64,000 nt of DNA from Paenibacillus sp. LS1 (GCF_026013365.1 NZ_JAPDOE010000009.1:62001-126000), one strand, 5' to 3'; positions 8,590 to 16,789 are shown, counted from the first letter of the stretch. The notes: generated by a model not told the origin, from the letters alone. Translations and numbers: made by a program.

Positions 8590-8625
8590 AATCACAGGCC
8601 CTGGCCTGTGATTTTTTGTTTTTTT
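8590..8625 (+). terminator. Attenuator terminator in the ABC-F leader
   Basis: AATCACAGG (8590-8598) pairs with CCTGTGATT (8605-8613), and the CC/GG next to the loop extends the stem. A T-rich tail follows to 8625. It lies between the first leader peptide and the ABC-F gene on the same transcript, so it can act as a transcription attenuator. Just upstream, GTAAACGG (8514-8521) can pair with CCGTTTAC (8578-8585), which could help set or disrupt the terminator. Confidence 0.75.
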
Positions 8626-8678
8626 ATCACTATTGCAATTAGATATGGTGTTCAATACAGACTACTGGAGGTACCGCT

Positions 8679-8702
8679 ATGATGACGTTACTGTTCTATT
8701 GA
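8679..8702 (+). CDS. Second, seven-residue leader ORF (MMTLLFY)
   Basis: ATG 8679 follows a good ACTGGAGG ribosome site and encodes MMTLLFY before TGA. The last codons overlap strand A (8696-8710) of the downstream stem-loop switch, which is where a translational attenuator needs its leader ORF. It could be translated by readthrough transcripts only. That it senses a drug is inference; the peptide matches no leader I recognise. Confidence 0.55.
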   Translation: MMTLLFY

Positions 8703-8781
8703 TACGAGCTGGCACGATAAGCTCGTATCGATAGAAGCATGCTTCGCTATCGATACGAAATAAATCTTATTTCGGAGGTAG
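8696..8781 (+). promoter_or_regulatory. erm-type translational attenuator with alternative stems
   Basis: Four segments can pair in two exclusive ways. A (8696-8710) pairs with B (8720-8734) over 15 bp with one G-U. C (8756-8763) pairs with D (8767-8774) over 8 bp, extended by 8747-8751 with 8777-8781, which buries the GGAGG at 8774-8778. Alternatively B (8724-8734) pairs with C (8747-8757) over 11 perfect bp and frees the ribosome site. This is the 1:2/3:4 versus 2:3 logic known for ermC. A ribosome held on the MMTLLFY ORF would mask A and favour B:C. Confidence 0.75.
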
Positions 8782-8786
8782 CGAAT

Positions 8787-10255
8787 ATGGAAAAGACATG
8801 TTTTGAATTAGAACAGGTTGAGATGACCTATATGGATAAAGCAGTACTGAACATTGAGCGACTGGCTGTGCATCAACTGGATCGCATCGGTATAGTGGGT
8901 GGTAATGGTCAGGGTAAAAGTACGTTGTTGAAACTCATTGCAGGACAGATCCAGCCGACAGCCGGAAAGGTGAAAAGGTACGCTGAGTTTGGCTATTTGG
9001 AACAAGTGGAACCACCCCAGGCAATGGGAATCTGGAAGTTGACGGGGCTTTATTGAGTAAATTAGCCATACCTCAACACGACCAATTATGGAGTGGCGGA
9101 GAACAAACCCGTATGAAACTGGCTCAAATGTTCACTCATTACCACGAAGTATTATTACTGGATGAACCAACAACCCATTTGGACCAAGAAGGCATTACAT
9201 TTTTACTGGATGAATTACGTTATTACTACGGGGCAATCGTGCTGATCAGTCATGATCGTGCGGTTCTGGATGAATTAGTGACCACGATCTGGGAAATCCA
9301 TCAAGGTGAGGTTCACGTATATTCCGGTAACTATAGTGATTATCAGGCACAGAAGAGGCTGGAGCGTGAACAACAAAACCAGGCCCATGAACAATTCTCC
9401 AAGGAGAAAAGACGATTGGAGCTGGCCGCCCGGGAAAAGATGAAGAAAGCCGAGAAAATAACACAGGCTGGAAGCATGTCCAAAAAAGAATCCAAGGCAA
9501 AACCAAACCGAATGGTTGAAACGAAATCCAAAGGCACCAGTCAAAAAGCGGTACACCGCGCAGCTAAAGCGATTGAACAGCGGATGCAACAACTTCACGA
9601 GGTAAAAGCGGTGCAAGAGGATCGGCCTATGATCTTCCGTCAGCCAAAGACACTGGAGCTGCATAATCGATTTCCGATTATGGCAGATCGCCTTACACTT
9701 GAAGTGGAAGGTAACGTATTGCTGGAGGATGTAAGTTTTCAAATTCCATTAAAACAAAAAATAGCGATAACCGGAGCCAATGGCAGCGGGAAAAGCACAT
9801 TGCTTAACCATGTTTTCCATGGTGGAGATCACATCACGATGTCTCCAAAAGCAAAGCTCGGTTATTTTCAGCAAATGAGTTATCGTTTCACGACAAAAGA
9901 GACCGTATTACAATTCCTGAAGAATCGTTCGGAATATGAGGAGTCAGAGCTGAGAAGTGCGTTGCATGCGATGCAGTTTACAGGTAATGACTTGCTGAAG
10001 AATGTTGGGACATTAAGTGGAGGGGAAGCGATTCGTATTCAATTATGTCACTTGTTTCTGGGCCAATATAACATTCTATTGTTGGATGAGCCAACGAATT
10101 TTCTCGATATGCATGCACTGGAAGCATTGGAGCGTTTTATCAAGGCGTATGAGGGAACGATTCTGTATGTATCTCATGATCAGAGGTTTATTGAAAATAC
10201 AGCAGATCAACAATTTCAGATTTCAGATCGGCGATTGCTTCAGGTGACTATATAA
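8787..10255 (+). pseudogene. Msr-like ABC-F ribosome protection gene, frameshifted
   Basis: Two frames together encode an ABC-F protein of about 489 residues, the normal length of Msr-type macrolide/streptogramin protection factors. Frame one (ATG 8787 to TGA 9056) holds Walker A GGNGQGKST and the Q-loop GYLEQ. Frame two (open from 8987 to 10255) holds signature SGGEQTR, Walker B LLLDEPT, the charged linker, then the second ATPase with GANGSGKST, LSGGEA and LLLDEPT. The downstream frame already reads EVDGALLSKLAIP before frame one stops, so one base is missing between 8987 and 9056, probably near the CCCC at 9015-9018. It may be a true mutation or a sequence error. I see no slippery heptamer. 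A TTG restart at 9053 would yield only a half protein. Confidence 0.8.
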
Positions 10256-10312
10256 GTTGAACTAAAGAATATTTACACGGATCACTCCGATGACAGAACA
10301 ACTTTAGAGGGG
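10251..10312 (+). repeat. End fragment of the inverted-repeat family, R4
   Basis: TATATAAGTTGAACTAA and the following bases, up to GACAGAACAACTTT, match the right end of R2 in inverted orientation. The ABC-F stop codon TAA lies inside the terminal repeat, so the fragment abuts or overlaps the end of the gene. Only about 60 bp remain. Confidence 0.6.
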
Positions 10313-10323
10313 AAGAGAAGTAA

Positions 10324-10356
10324 CAAAAACAGCCAAAGTGATTTTGGCTGTTTTTG
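10324..10356. terminator. Bidirectional terminator between ABC-F and bioY
   Basis: AAAAACAGCCAAA pairs with TTTTGGCTGTTTTTG around GTGA, with T runs on both strands. It can serve both the ABC-F gene (plus) and bioY (minus). Confidence 0.85.
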
Positions 10357-10402
10357 TTTTAGAATATGGACGCTCGTGATCTAATACCTTATGTAGCTTC
10401 TG

Positions 10403-10993
10403 TTAAGACTCCGCTTTTACAACCGTTGAATGCATGTTACCTGTGAGTCGTTGTGGTGGGAAAACCATGCGCACGGGCGCAATGATGATGGCAGCAAATA
10501 CAGCTTTGATCAGATCCCCTATAATGTAAGGATAGAATCCTTGAATCATAGCCTCAGGTAGGTCCATTTTGTATGCATAGGCCAGCCAAGGAACTCCAGA
10601 TACATATACGAGCAGTGAACCAAACAGTTCAAATATGATAAAAGCGAGAATGAATCCTGTGACACCTTTGATGTTGATTCGTGCAAGCAGTAATCCAATT
10701 AATAATGCGGAGATCGGCCACATCATCACATATCCTCCAGTAGGTCCAAGAAGCACCGCAAGTCCTCCGGTCCCGTGCAGTAATGGGAAACCTAGAGCAG
10801 TGAGCAGAACAACCATGGTAACGCTGAGGAAACCATAAAGTGGACCGAGTAATCCTCCGGCTAGCATGACAGCCAAGGTCTGTAATGTTATTGGTACAGG
10901 GGAGAAACCAATAGGAATGCTTATGTAACCAAAAAGCACTAAAATTGCGGCCATAAGTGCGCTGAATACAATGCCTCGCAAAGATAATTTCAT
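10403..10993 (-). CDS. bioY: Biotin ECF transporter substrate-binding protein BioY
   Basis: This 196-residue integral membrane S-component binds biotin. About six hydrophobic helices are visible, with the BioY-typical GFSPVPITLQT and GPLYGF segments in the N-terminal half and GPTGGYVM in the middle. It is divergent from genes for the ECF ATPase and the ATPase/EcfT fusion, so these products very probably form its energising module. A BirA-type operator lies in the shared 112-bp promoter region, so biotin should repress it. Confidence 0.93.
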   Translation of the reverse strand: MKLSLRGIVFSALMAAILVLFGYISIPIGFSPVPITLQTLAVMLAGGLLGPLYGFLSVTMVVLLTALGFPLLHGTGGLAVLLGPTGGYVMMWPISALLIGLLLARINIKGVTGFILAFIIFELFGSLLVYVSGVPWLAYAYKMDLPEAMIQGFYPYIIGDLIKAVFAAIIIAPVRMVFPPQRLTGNMHSTVVKAES

Positions 10994-11026
10994 GTTTGAA
11001 CAATCCTCTCCATTTTGGTAATATGA

Positions 11027-11058
11027 TTGTTAACCAATTGAATAAATGTGGTTAACGA
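11027..11058. promoter_or_regulatory. BirA biotin operator
   Basis: TTGTTAACC (11027-11035) and GGTTAACGA (11050-11058) form an inverted repeat with a 14-bp spacer, the arrangement of the Gram-positive BirA operator. It lies between divergent bioY and ecfA genes, so one site can repress both when biotin is plentiful. Confidence 0.85.
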
Positions 11059-11105
11059 TTAGGATCGTACCACATAACTATAGAAAGGGAAAGGACTAAT
11101 TTACA

Positions 11106-11963
11106 ATGCAAGGCAACATGCCAATAATTATATTAGAGGACGTTCGTGTGCATTATGCTTCCGAAGGTGATCAGGTGAGGAAAGCGCTGGATGGGGTATC
11201 ATTCACGCTGCAGCAAGGGGAATGGATTAGTATTGTAGGGGCGAATGGTAGTGGGAAAAGTACGCTCGCTGGACTACTGATTGGATTCACTCCGCTCTCG
11301 GGAGGGCTGCGGAATATCTCGGATGAACTTACCGTTCGGGGTGTATTGCAGCAACCAGATACACAGGTACTGGGCGATACGATTGAAGAGGAGTTTCATT
11401 TTGCGTTGTCACCATTAATGAATACTGTAGAAGAACAATCGGAGCGCAGGCAAGACGCATTACATACTGTAGGACTTCATTATCCACCGGAGATGGCCAT
11501 CTCACACTTATCCGGTGGGCAGAAACAACTGCTAAACATTGCTGTGGCGCTCGCGGCCAAACCGGATGTATTGATTCTGGACGAGCCGACAGCCATGCTT
11601 GATCCAGGAGCAAGAGACCGCATCGAGGCCATCGTTCAGAAGATTACCGAGCGGGGGACAACGGTAATCTGGATAACGCACCATCTGGAAGAGGCGACCT
11701 TGTGTGATCGAATTATTGCTATTGAACGTGGGCGTTGTGTGTACGATGGGGAGCCTGAGTCCTTTTACTATGAAAAAGAGACAAATGAGAAGGTTACCCG
11801 GGAAAATCTAGTAAAGCTATCCCCCTGTCAACGGTTAGGGTTGGACCCTCCGTTTACGGTAAAGACTGCATTATTGCTTAAGCAAAAAGGCATGAGGCCA
11901 GAAGCCATGCCACTGCGGCCCGAGCAATTGGCTAAGGAGGTCGCACGTTGGAGATCGAATTAA
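11106..11963 (+). CDS. ECF transporter ATPase (EcfA1-like)
   Basis: A 285-residue cytoplasmic ABC ATPase. It has Walker A GANGSGKST near residue 43, signature LSGGQKQ near 139, Walker B VLILDEP near 159 and an H-loop in WITHH. After the ATPase core comes a C-terminal extension of about 70 residues, as in EcfA proteins. It starts at ATG 11106, with AAAGGA upstream; ATG 11118 is an alternative. Its 3' end overlaps the next gene by 16 bases, which implies coupled translation. It should energise BioY and perhaps other S-components. Confidence 0.85.
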   Translation: MQGNMPIIILEDVRVHYASEGDQVRKALDGVSFTLQQGEWISIVGANGSGKSTLAGLLIGFTPLSGGLRNISDELTVRGVLQQPDTQVLGDTIEEEFHFALSPLMNTVEEQSERRQDALHTVGLHYPPEMAISHLSGGQKQLLNIAVALAAKPDVLILDEPTAMLDPGARDRIEAIVQKITERGTTVIWITHHLEEATLCDRIIAIERGRCVYDGEPESFYYEKETNEKVTRENLVKLSPCQRLGLDPPFTVKTALLLKQKGMRPEAMPLRPEQLAKEVARWRSN

Positions 11964-13687
11964 CCAATATACGTATAGAAGCATCGGATTCGAGCAAACG
12001 TGCACTGCTTGAAGATGTGACTATACAGTTAAACAGTGGGGAAGTCACCTTGCTACTGGGCTGTACGGGTTCGGGAAAAACGACTTTGCTACAGACACTG
12101 GCTGGCCTGAAACCTCCTGATGCAGGCAGTATTACATTGGATGGTACGCCTTTCTGGAAAGAAGGGAAAGTACCTCACTCGATTTTATTGCAAATGGGGC
12201 TAGTATTTCAATTTCCGGAGCAACAACTGTTTGCCCGAAGTATTCAGCGTGAATTCCACTATTCACTGCGTCCCTATCGACTTTCCGAGAACGAACAACA
12301 AGAGCAGATCACAAAAGCACTCAACCAATGGGACCCGCCAGTGTCTCCTGAGATGGAACGGCGATTTCATCTGGATAGGTCGCCATTTGCACTAAGTGGT
12401 GGGGAGAAGCGCAGGCTTGGACTTGCTCTCGGAAGTGTGACCAATCCACACTGGCTTCTGCTGGATGAGCCGAGCGCCGGGTTGGAAGCGCAAAGTGTCG
12501 GACTGTTGCTGGATGCAATGGAGCAACATCGTCTGGCAGGTGGTGGAGTTGTGGTAGCAACCCATGATCTGGATAGATTCTTGCCTTGTGCGGATCGGGT
12601 ATTGTTGTTGCAGGGAGGTCGTCTAATCGCCGATCTCACACCGAGACAACTTCACGAAAGGCCTGAACTGCTGGAGCAGACAGGGATCGGCCTGCCACCT
12701 TCGATGAGACTGGCGCAGCAGTTCAGAACAGTGGGTCTTGATCTGCCTTTTACCGCGATGACGCCAGAGGAGATGGCTGAAAGCATTGTTCAGTCCACGT
12801 CAGTTGAGGTGGGAGCTCAGAACGAATCGATAGATGCGTCTGGGATAGGGAATATAGTTGCCCAGAGCGATGTAATGGAGACTATAGATGGGGAAGATCC
12901 GAAGTTTCTTCCGAACACCTTGACTCATTCAGGCGGATTATATGGAGTGATGGACCCTCGTCTGAAGTGGATTTTGTATATTTTACTGGTCACCGCCGCG
13001 ATGCTTCAACAGCGCTGGCTGGGATTAACGTTAACACTGGTGCCGGTAGTGGCCGCACTTGCCGTTCTTCCGCGTCAGACGTTGGCTGGATGCATGAAAC
13101 TAATGAAGCCACTGTTATTATTTTTCCTCATATCAACGTCGTTATCTGGAACCACCCTTTCAACTGAGGCAGGCGGTCTGCACTTTGGTTTTTCCCTGGC
13201 ACAGGCGGAGGGCACTTTGCTTAATGTATATCGTTTGTTTATCGTTACTTTGGCAAGTCTGTGGTTTTCACTGACGACGCCTTATGGCCGGATGGTAGAA
13301 GGGCTGAACTGGGTACTCGGTATCGGTAAAAAAATGAAGCTACCCGTAGCTTCGTTTGCTCTTGCTGTATCGTTAATCTTTCGGTTTATCCCAATGATCT
13401 GGAGTGAGTGGCAGCGATTCTCACTGATCGTACGGGCACGTGGGAAGGCCGCTTTAAAACCCAATACCGTGCGAATTCGTGACCTAGGTCCGATGGTGAT
13501 TCCTTTGTTAATGGCACTGTTCCAACGTGCAGAGGATATGACCATTGCGATGGAAATGCGTAAAGTTCGAGAAAACTCTTTGCTTGGAGCACGTTCTTCG
13601 TTATTGGTATGGTCCAAGCGCGATACCTGGATTAGCATGGCTGGCCTCATTGGTTTTGTACTATTAGTATGGATTCGCCAATTGTGA
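11948..13687 (+). CDS. EcfA2-EcfT fusion: ECF ATPase joined to transmembrane subunit
   Basis: One 579-residue polypeptide combines two usually separate ECF subunits. Residues 1-285 are an ABC ATPase (Walker A GCTGSGKTT, signature LSGGEKRR, Walker B WLLLDEP). A polar linker of about 45 residues follows. Residues 335-579 are an EcfT-type membrane domain with several helices and the coupling-helix motif RARGKA near 508. TTG 11948 follows GGAGG correctly. In most Firmicutes ecfA1, ecfA2 and ecfT are three genes. The fusion fixes one ATPase to the scaffold and would form the biotin uptake complex with the upstream ATPase and BioY. Confidence 0.88.
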   Translation: MEIELTNIRIEASDSSKRALLEDVTIQLNSGEVTLLLGCTGSGKTTLLQTLAGLKPPDAGSITLDGTPFWKEGKVPHSILLQMGLVFQFPEQQLFARSIQREFHYSLRPYRLSENEQQEQITKALNQWDPPVSPEMERRFHLDRSPFALSGGEKRRLGLALGSVTNPHWLLLDEPSAGLEAQSVGLLLDAMEQHRLAGGGVVVATHDLDRFLPCADRVLLLQGGRLIADLTPRQLHERPELLEQTGIGLPPSMRLAQQFRTVGLDLPFTAMTPEEMAESIVQSTSVEVGAQNESIDASGIGNIVAQSDVMETIDGEDPKFLPNTLTHSGGLYGVMDPRLKWILYILLVTAAMLQQRWLGLTLTLVPVVAALAVLPRQTLAGCMKLMKPLLLFFLISTSLSGTTLSTEAGGLHFGFSLAQAEGTLLNVYRLFIVTLASLWFSLTTPYGRMVEGLNWVLGIGKKMKLPVASFALAVSLIFRFIPMIWSEWQRFSLIVRARGKAALKPNTVRIRDLGPMVIPLLMALFQRAEDMTIAMEMRKVRENSLLGARSSLLVWSKRDTWISMAGLIGFVLLVWIRQL

Positions 13688-13828
13688 TGGCGATGATGAT
13701 CGTGATGGATCCGGTGATGGATCAGAATCTTAAACGCAGTGTTTTCCAATAATCATGCATAAATGTGTTTGACCTCGCTCACAATAAGTGTACGTTGATC
13801 ATCTGAAGTGGATCAGGAGGGACGAACG

Positions 13829-14128
13829 ATGAAAGATAAGTTTTTGCGTGAAGAACGGCAGGAATATACCGATGTGTCTACGGTGGAGTCGCAGCGAAAC
13901 GATATCACACTCGAAGAATTCCCGGAGGGTCCTTATGGTTCTTCTTTGTTATCCGAGTCTCTTGGGAAAAGTTCTCCGTGGAGGGTGGATCAGCGGTCTG
14001 CACATCGTTTTGATTATGAAAATCATGAGCTTCATGAAGGAGAGGTACGGGATTACCCGGGTCAGGATGTCTTCGACCAAACGGTTCCGGATAATGTATC
14101 CAAGCCTCAATACCCGGAAGAATCGTAA
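13829..14128 (+). CDS. Hypothetical acidic protein, 99 residues
   Basis: The ORF has a strong CAGGAGGGACG ribosome site and its own terminator at 14154, so it is probably real. It encodes a 99-residue hydrophilic, Glu/Asp- and Ser-rich protein with no signal peptide, membrane helix or cysteine. It looks largely disordered; the second half has many D/E-H-Y residues and prolines. I do not recognise the family. Its neighbours (the biotin ECF genes and GNAT acetyltransferases) do not suggest a role. Confidence 0.6.
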   Translation: MKDKFLREERQEYTDVSTVESQRNDITLEEFPEGPYGSSLLSESLGKSSPWRVDQRSAHRFDYENHELHEGEVRDYPGQDVFDQTVPDNVSKPQYPEES

Positions 14129-14153
14129 TGAGATATGGACATTAATTAGAGCG

Positions 14154-14192
14154 TAGCCTCCAACAGGTTTGTCCTGTTCGGGGGCTATTTTC
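14154..14192 (+). terminator. Terminator after the 99-residue ORF
   Basis: TAGCC and AACAGG on the left arm pair with CCTGTT and GGGCTA on the right, followed by a short T run (TTTTCG). Confidence 0.65.
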
Positions 14193-14257
14193 GTTAGTAT
14201 GGGTTATTATATTTGTAGCTTGGAGTAAAAATTGGTGGAATATGCGGAGGATTCATA

Positions 14258-14833
14258 ATGAGAGAGATCGATTATAGCCATTATTTCTGGCAGGATGATA
14301 AGGTCAGATTGCGTGCTTTGCGTGAGGAAGATTGGGAAGATCATTATTATAATCGCTTTGACACACCTGCCCGTCGTTTATTGGAGTGTGCCGTAGAGCT
14401 GCCGCCAACCCATGCCGAGGTGAAGAATTTCACGGAAAACTTCTCTGATTTTTCTTTAGCCAAAGGACGGATCATGTTCACGATTGAGAATATGGATGGT
14501 GAGAATGTCGGAGGTGTGAATCTGAACAGCATTGATGAAAGGAACGGTACCTTTAGTATTGGCATCCAAATTGACCGGGATCATCGCGGGAAAGGGTATG
14601 GAACCAGAGCCGTTCGAATCTTGCTGAAATATGCCTTCTTCGAGCGGAGGCTTAACAAATTTAATGATTATGTGCTCGAAGGAAATGAACCTTCCGCAGC
14701 CATGATGAGAAAGCTTGGATGTGTCCAGGAAGGTGTGCGTCGCCAGGTGATCTATACGGATGGAAAATATCAGGATCTGATCCTCTTTGGATTAACCAAA
14801 GACGAGTTTATGGAAAAAGAAGGGCTTGTTTGA
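14258..14833 (+). CDS. GNAT acetyltransferase, RimJ/RimL type
   Basis: A 191-residue acetyl-CoA-dependent N-acetyltransferase. The acetyl-CoA loop is visible as DRDHRGKGYGTRA (about 105-117), followed by the helix and the NEPSAAMMRKLGCVQEG segment typical of RimJ/RimL-like GNATs. It is preceded by a GGAGG site. The substrate is unknown; relatives act on ribosomal proteins, small molecules or antibiotics. A second, different GNAT gene follows 45 bases later in the same direction. Confidence 0.75.
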   Translation: MREIDYSHYFWQDDKVRLRALREEDWEDHYYNRFDTPARRLLECAVELPPTHAEVKNFTENFSDFSLAKGRIMFTIENMDGENVGGVNLNSIDERNGTFSIGIQIDRDHRGKGYGTRAVRILLKYAFFERRLNKFNDYVLEGNEPSAAMMRKLGCVQEGVRRQVIYTDGKYQDLILFGLTKDEFMEKEGLV

Positions 14834-14878
14834 AGTAAAAGCGGATAAGTTGAAATTAAATGTATTTTAGGAGGCATT

Positions 14879-15460
14879 ATGAACCGACCCGTACTAAACG
14901 ATGAATTAATCATCGATTGCAAGGATGTTTATTTGCGCGAGTATCGACTTGAGGATTTGGAAAAATTGCAGGAAATTACCTGGCAACCCGAGGTGTATGA
15001 GTTCCTACCAGGATGGAACGCTACGATTGAAGAGAGGACCCTGTGGCTCACCGAATATGAAATTCCTGAGAATCAGCGTTTTAAACAAGCTGTGATGGCC
15101 GGAGGGGATATCGGAGAGTTATACTTGCGTATGGCTATCGTACTCAAAGAAAATGATGAGTTTATAGGATGGTGCTGCTCGGGCATCAAGGATGAACTGC
15201 CAGCACCCAATCGGGAGATTATGTACGGTATTTCGAAAGATTTCAGGAACCGTGGCTATACAACACAGGCAGTAAAAGGAATGGTACAGTATTTGTTTGA
15301 GCATACAAACGTTGAGGTGCTGAATGCCATCGCATTGATTACCAATCAGGCATCCAATAAGGTAATACTGAAATGTCATTTTGAACCGGTCAGCTCGATC
15401 GAGATTGAGGATGAAAAATATAACCATTACCAACTGCGGAAGCAACAAGGTCATGTTTAA
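14879..15460 (+). CDS. GNAT acetyltransferase
   Basis: A 193-residue GNAT-fold protein. It begins with the region VYLREYRLEDLEKLQEIT and has the acetyl-CoA loop in SKDFRNRGYTTQAVKG (about 120-135) and the late NQASNKVILKCHFEP segment. TTAGGAGGC precedes ATG 14879. It is probably co-transcribed with the preceding GNAT gene and closed by the terminator at 15549. The two proteins differ enough not to be a recent tandem copy. The substrate cannot be read. Confidence 0.72.
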   Translation: MNRPVLNDELIIDCKDVYLREYRLEDLEKLQEITWQPEVYEFLPGWNATIEERTLWLTEYEIPENQRFKQAVMAGGDIGELYLRMAIVLKENDEFIGWCCSGIKDELPAPNREIMYGISKDFRNRGYTTQAVKGMVQYLFEHTNVEVLNAIALITNQASNKVILKCHFEPVSSIEIEDEKYNHYQLRKQQGHV

Positions 15461-15548
15461 TGTATTTGTCTCAAGATGGTTGTATTGACGTGATGATGTC
15501 AGGGCAAGAACACAGTCCCCTGAAAAATAGCTATAACATTAGCATTTC

Positions 15549-15589
15549 AAATCAGGTTAGACAGTTATTACTGGCTGCCTGATTTTTTT
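15549..15589 (+). terminator. Terminator after the GNAT pair
   Basis: AAATCAGG (15549-15556) pairs with CCTGATTT, followed by a run of seven T ending at 15589. Confidence 0.75.
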
Positions 15590-15618
15590 CGTCGTTTAGT
15601 CTATAGGACAAGCTTAAA

Positions 15619-15978
15619 TTAATAATTTTCTCCACGATAATAACGCTCCAATTTGTTATCCAAATGAACAAGCTGTGCCTTTTTCTCCTCGATATCATTC
15701 AACAACTTTTGCTTTTGATCTTCAATCAGTTGGGTTCTTTCCTTCAGGGTGGAGGTTCCTTCATTGACCTGATCATGATACTTTTTGATGTCTTCCACAC
15801 TCATCCCGGTTTCGCGGAGACATTTGATAAAAACCAGCCAGTTCAGATCATCCTCCGAATAAAGACGGTTATTCTGCTCACTGCGCGCAGCAGGTTTCAA
15901 CAGTCCCTTCCTTTCGTAAAAGCGGATCGCTCCGATCGAGACCTCAACTTTTTTCGCTACTTCTCCAATGGTTAACAT
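15619..15978 (-). CDS. MerR family transcriptional regulator
   Basis: A 119-residue regulator. The N-terminal MerR helix-turn-helix runs from TIGEVAKKVEVS through GAIRFYERKGLL, followed by the wing and a long C-terminal coiled coil (about 80-115) for dimerisation. There is no cysteine cluster, so it is probably not a metal sensor; it resembles AdhR/YraB-like regulators that respond to reactive aldehydes or electrophiles. It is divergent from an SDR oxidoreductase with a perfect MerR-type dyad between them, so that gene is the likely target. Confidence 0.85.
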   Translation of the reverse strand: MLTIGEVAKKVEVSIGAIRFYERKGLLKPAARSEQNNRLYSEDDLNWLVFIKCLRETGMSVEDIKKYHDQVNEGTSTLKERTQLIEDQKQKLLNDIEEKKAQLVHLDNKLERYYRGENY

Positions 15979-16003
15979 GTTAAGCCCCTTTTATAAAAAA
16001 AAT

Positions 16004-16023
16004 TTGACCTACACTAAGTGTAG
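16004..16023 (+). promoter_or_regulatory. MerR-type operator in the SDR promoter
   Basis: CTACACTAAGTGTAG (16009-16023) is a dyad with 7-bp perfect arms and one central base, placed just after a TTGACC -35 box (16004-16009). MerR regulators bind such dyads inside long spacers and twist the DNA to activate. The -10 box is weak, as expected for this class. Confidence 0.75.
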
Positions 16024-16078
16024 CATAGTAACTTATACATTGTTCAATATAAATCAAATTAGGGAAAGAAGGATTCGC

Positions 16079-16789
16079 ATGAAAAAGACTGTCTTTGTAA
16101 CCGGAGCTAATAAAGGAATTGGATATGAAATCGTCAAGCAGTTGGGTGAAGTGGGTTGGAAAGTTATCCTTGGCGCACGCAGTGTCGAACGGGGTGAAGC
16201 AGCTGTTTCGCAGTTAACTTCCAGGGGATTAGACGTAGAATTTGTACAGATCGATATGAGTGACTTGAACAGCATCAAGCAGGCAGCCGACACGATTAAC
16301 AATACTTATCCCACAATAAACCTTTTGATCAATAACGCGGGTATGCCGGGTGCGTTCTCTCATTCTTTTTTGGATACCAGAGAGGAAGATTTGCGGAACG
16401 CCTTTGAAGTTAACTTTTTCGGCACCTTCCGTTTGAATCAGCGATTGTTCCCGTTAATCAAAGATAATGAAGGCACAATCATTAATGTATCGACAGACAT
16501 GGCTTCTCTGGACCATATGCAAAATGCGGAATTTACGTTAAATGCCTTCGATTATAACTCATCCAAAACGGCCAACAGCGCCATGACACTTTCGATGGCT
16601 TATGAAGTGAAAAACAGCAGGGCTCAAGTCTTTGCGGTAACGCCCGGGTTCACATCAACAGATCTTAATGGCAATGCCGAAGGTGGTAAATCAAAAGAAG
16701 CCGGGGCTGCGATTATCGTGGGGTATGCGACTGATGGCAAACGTCATAACGGGGAGTTTCTAGATGAGAACGGTGTGTACCCTTGGTAA
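16079..16789 (+). CDS. SDR family NAD(P)-dependent oxidoreductase
   Basis: A 236-residue Rossmann-fold short-chain dehydrogenase. It has cofactor motif TGANKGIG (8-15), NNAG near 87-90 and the catalytic pair in DYNSSK near 161-166, resembling carbonyl-reductase-like SDRs. I start at ATG 16079, after AAAGAAGGA; the open frame extends upstream into the promoter. With the divergent MerR regulator it forms a two-gene stress-response unit. Aldehyde or quinone reduction is a guess from context. Confidence 0.85.
   Translation: MKKTVFVTGANKGIGYEIVKQLGEVGWKVILGARSVERGEAAVSQLTSRGLDVEFVQIDMSDLNSIKQAADTINNTYPTINLLINNAGMPGAFSHSFLDTREEDLRNAFEVNFFGTFRLNQRLFPLIKDNEGTIINVSTDMASLDHMQNAEFTLNAFDYNSSKTANSAMTLSMAYEVKNSRAQVFAVTPGFTSTDLNGNAEGGKSKEAGAAIIVGYATDGKRHNGEFLDENGVYPW

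Noticed and set aside
9010..9030. Programmed -1 frameshift in the ABC-F gene
   Set aside because: No X-XXY-YYZ slippery heptamer in the zero frame near the shift and no clear downstream pseudoknot.
9053..10255. Separate 400-residue ABC gene starting at TTG 9053
   Set aside because: The downstream frame carries homologous sequence before 9053, and a half ABC-F starting after Walker A is not functional, so a frameshift explains it better.
13688..13760. GATG-rich string after the ECF fusion as a repeat array
   Set aside because: Only a few irregular GATGG/GATGA units, within about 60 bases; no structure beyond chance was evident.
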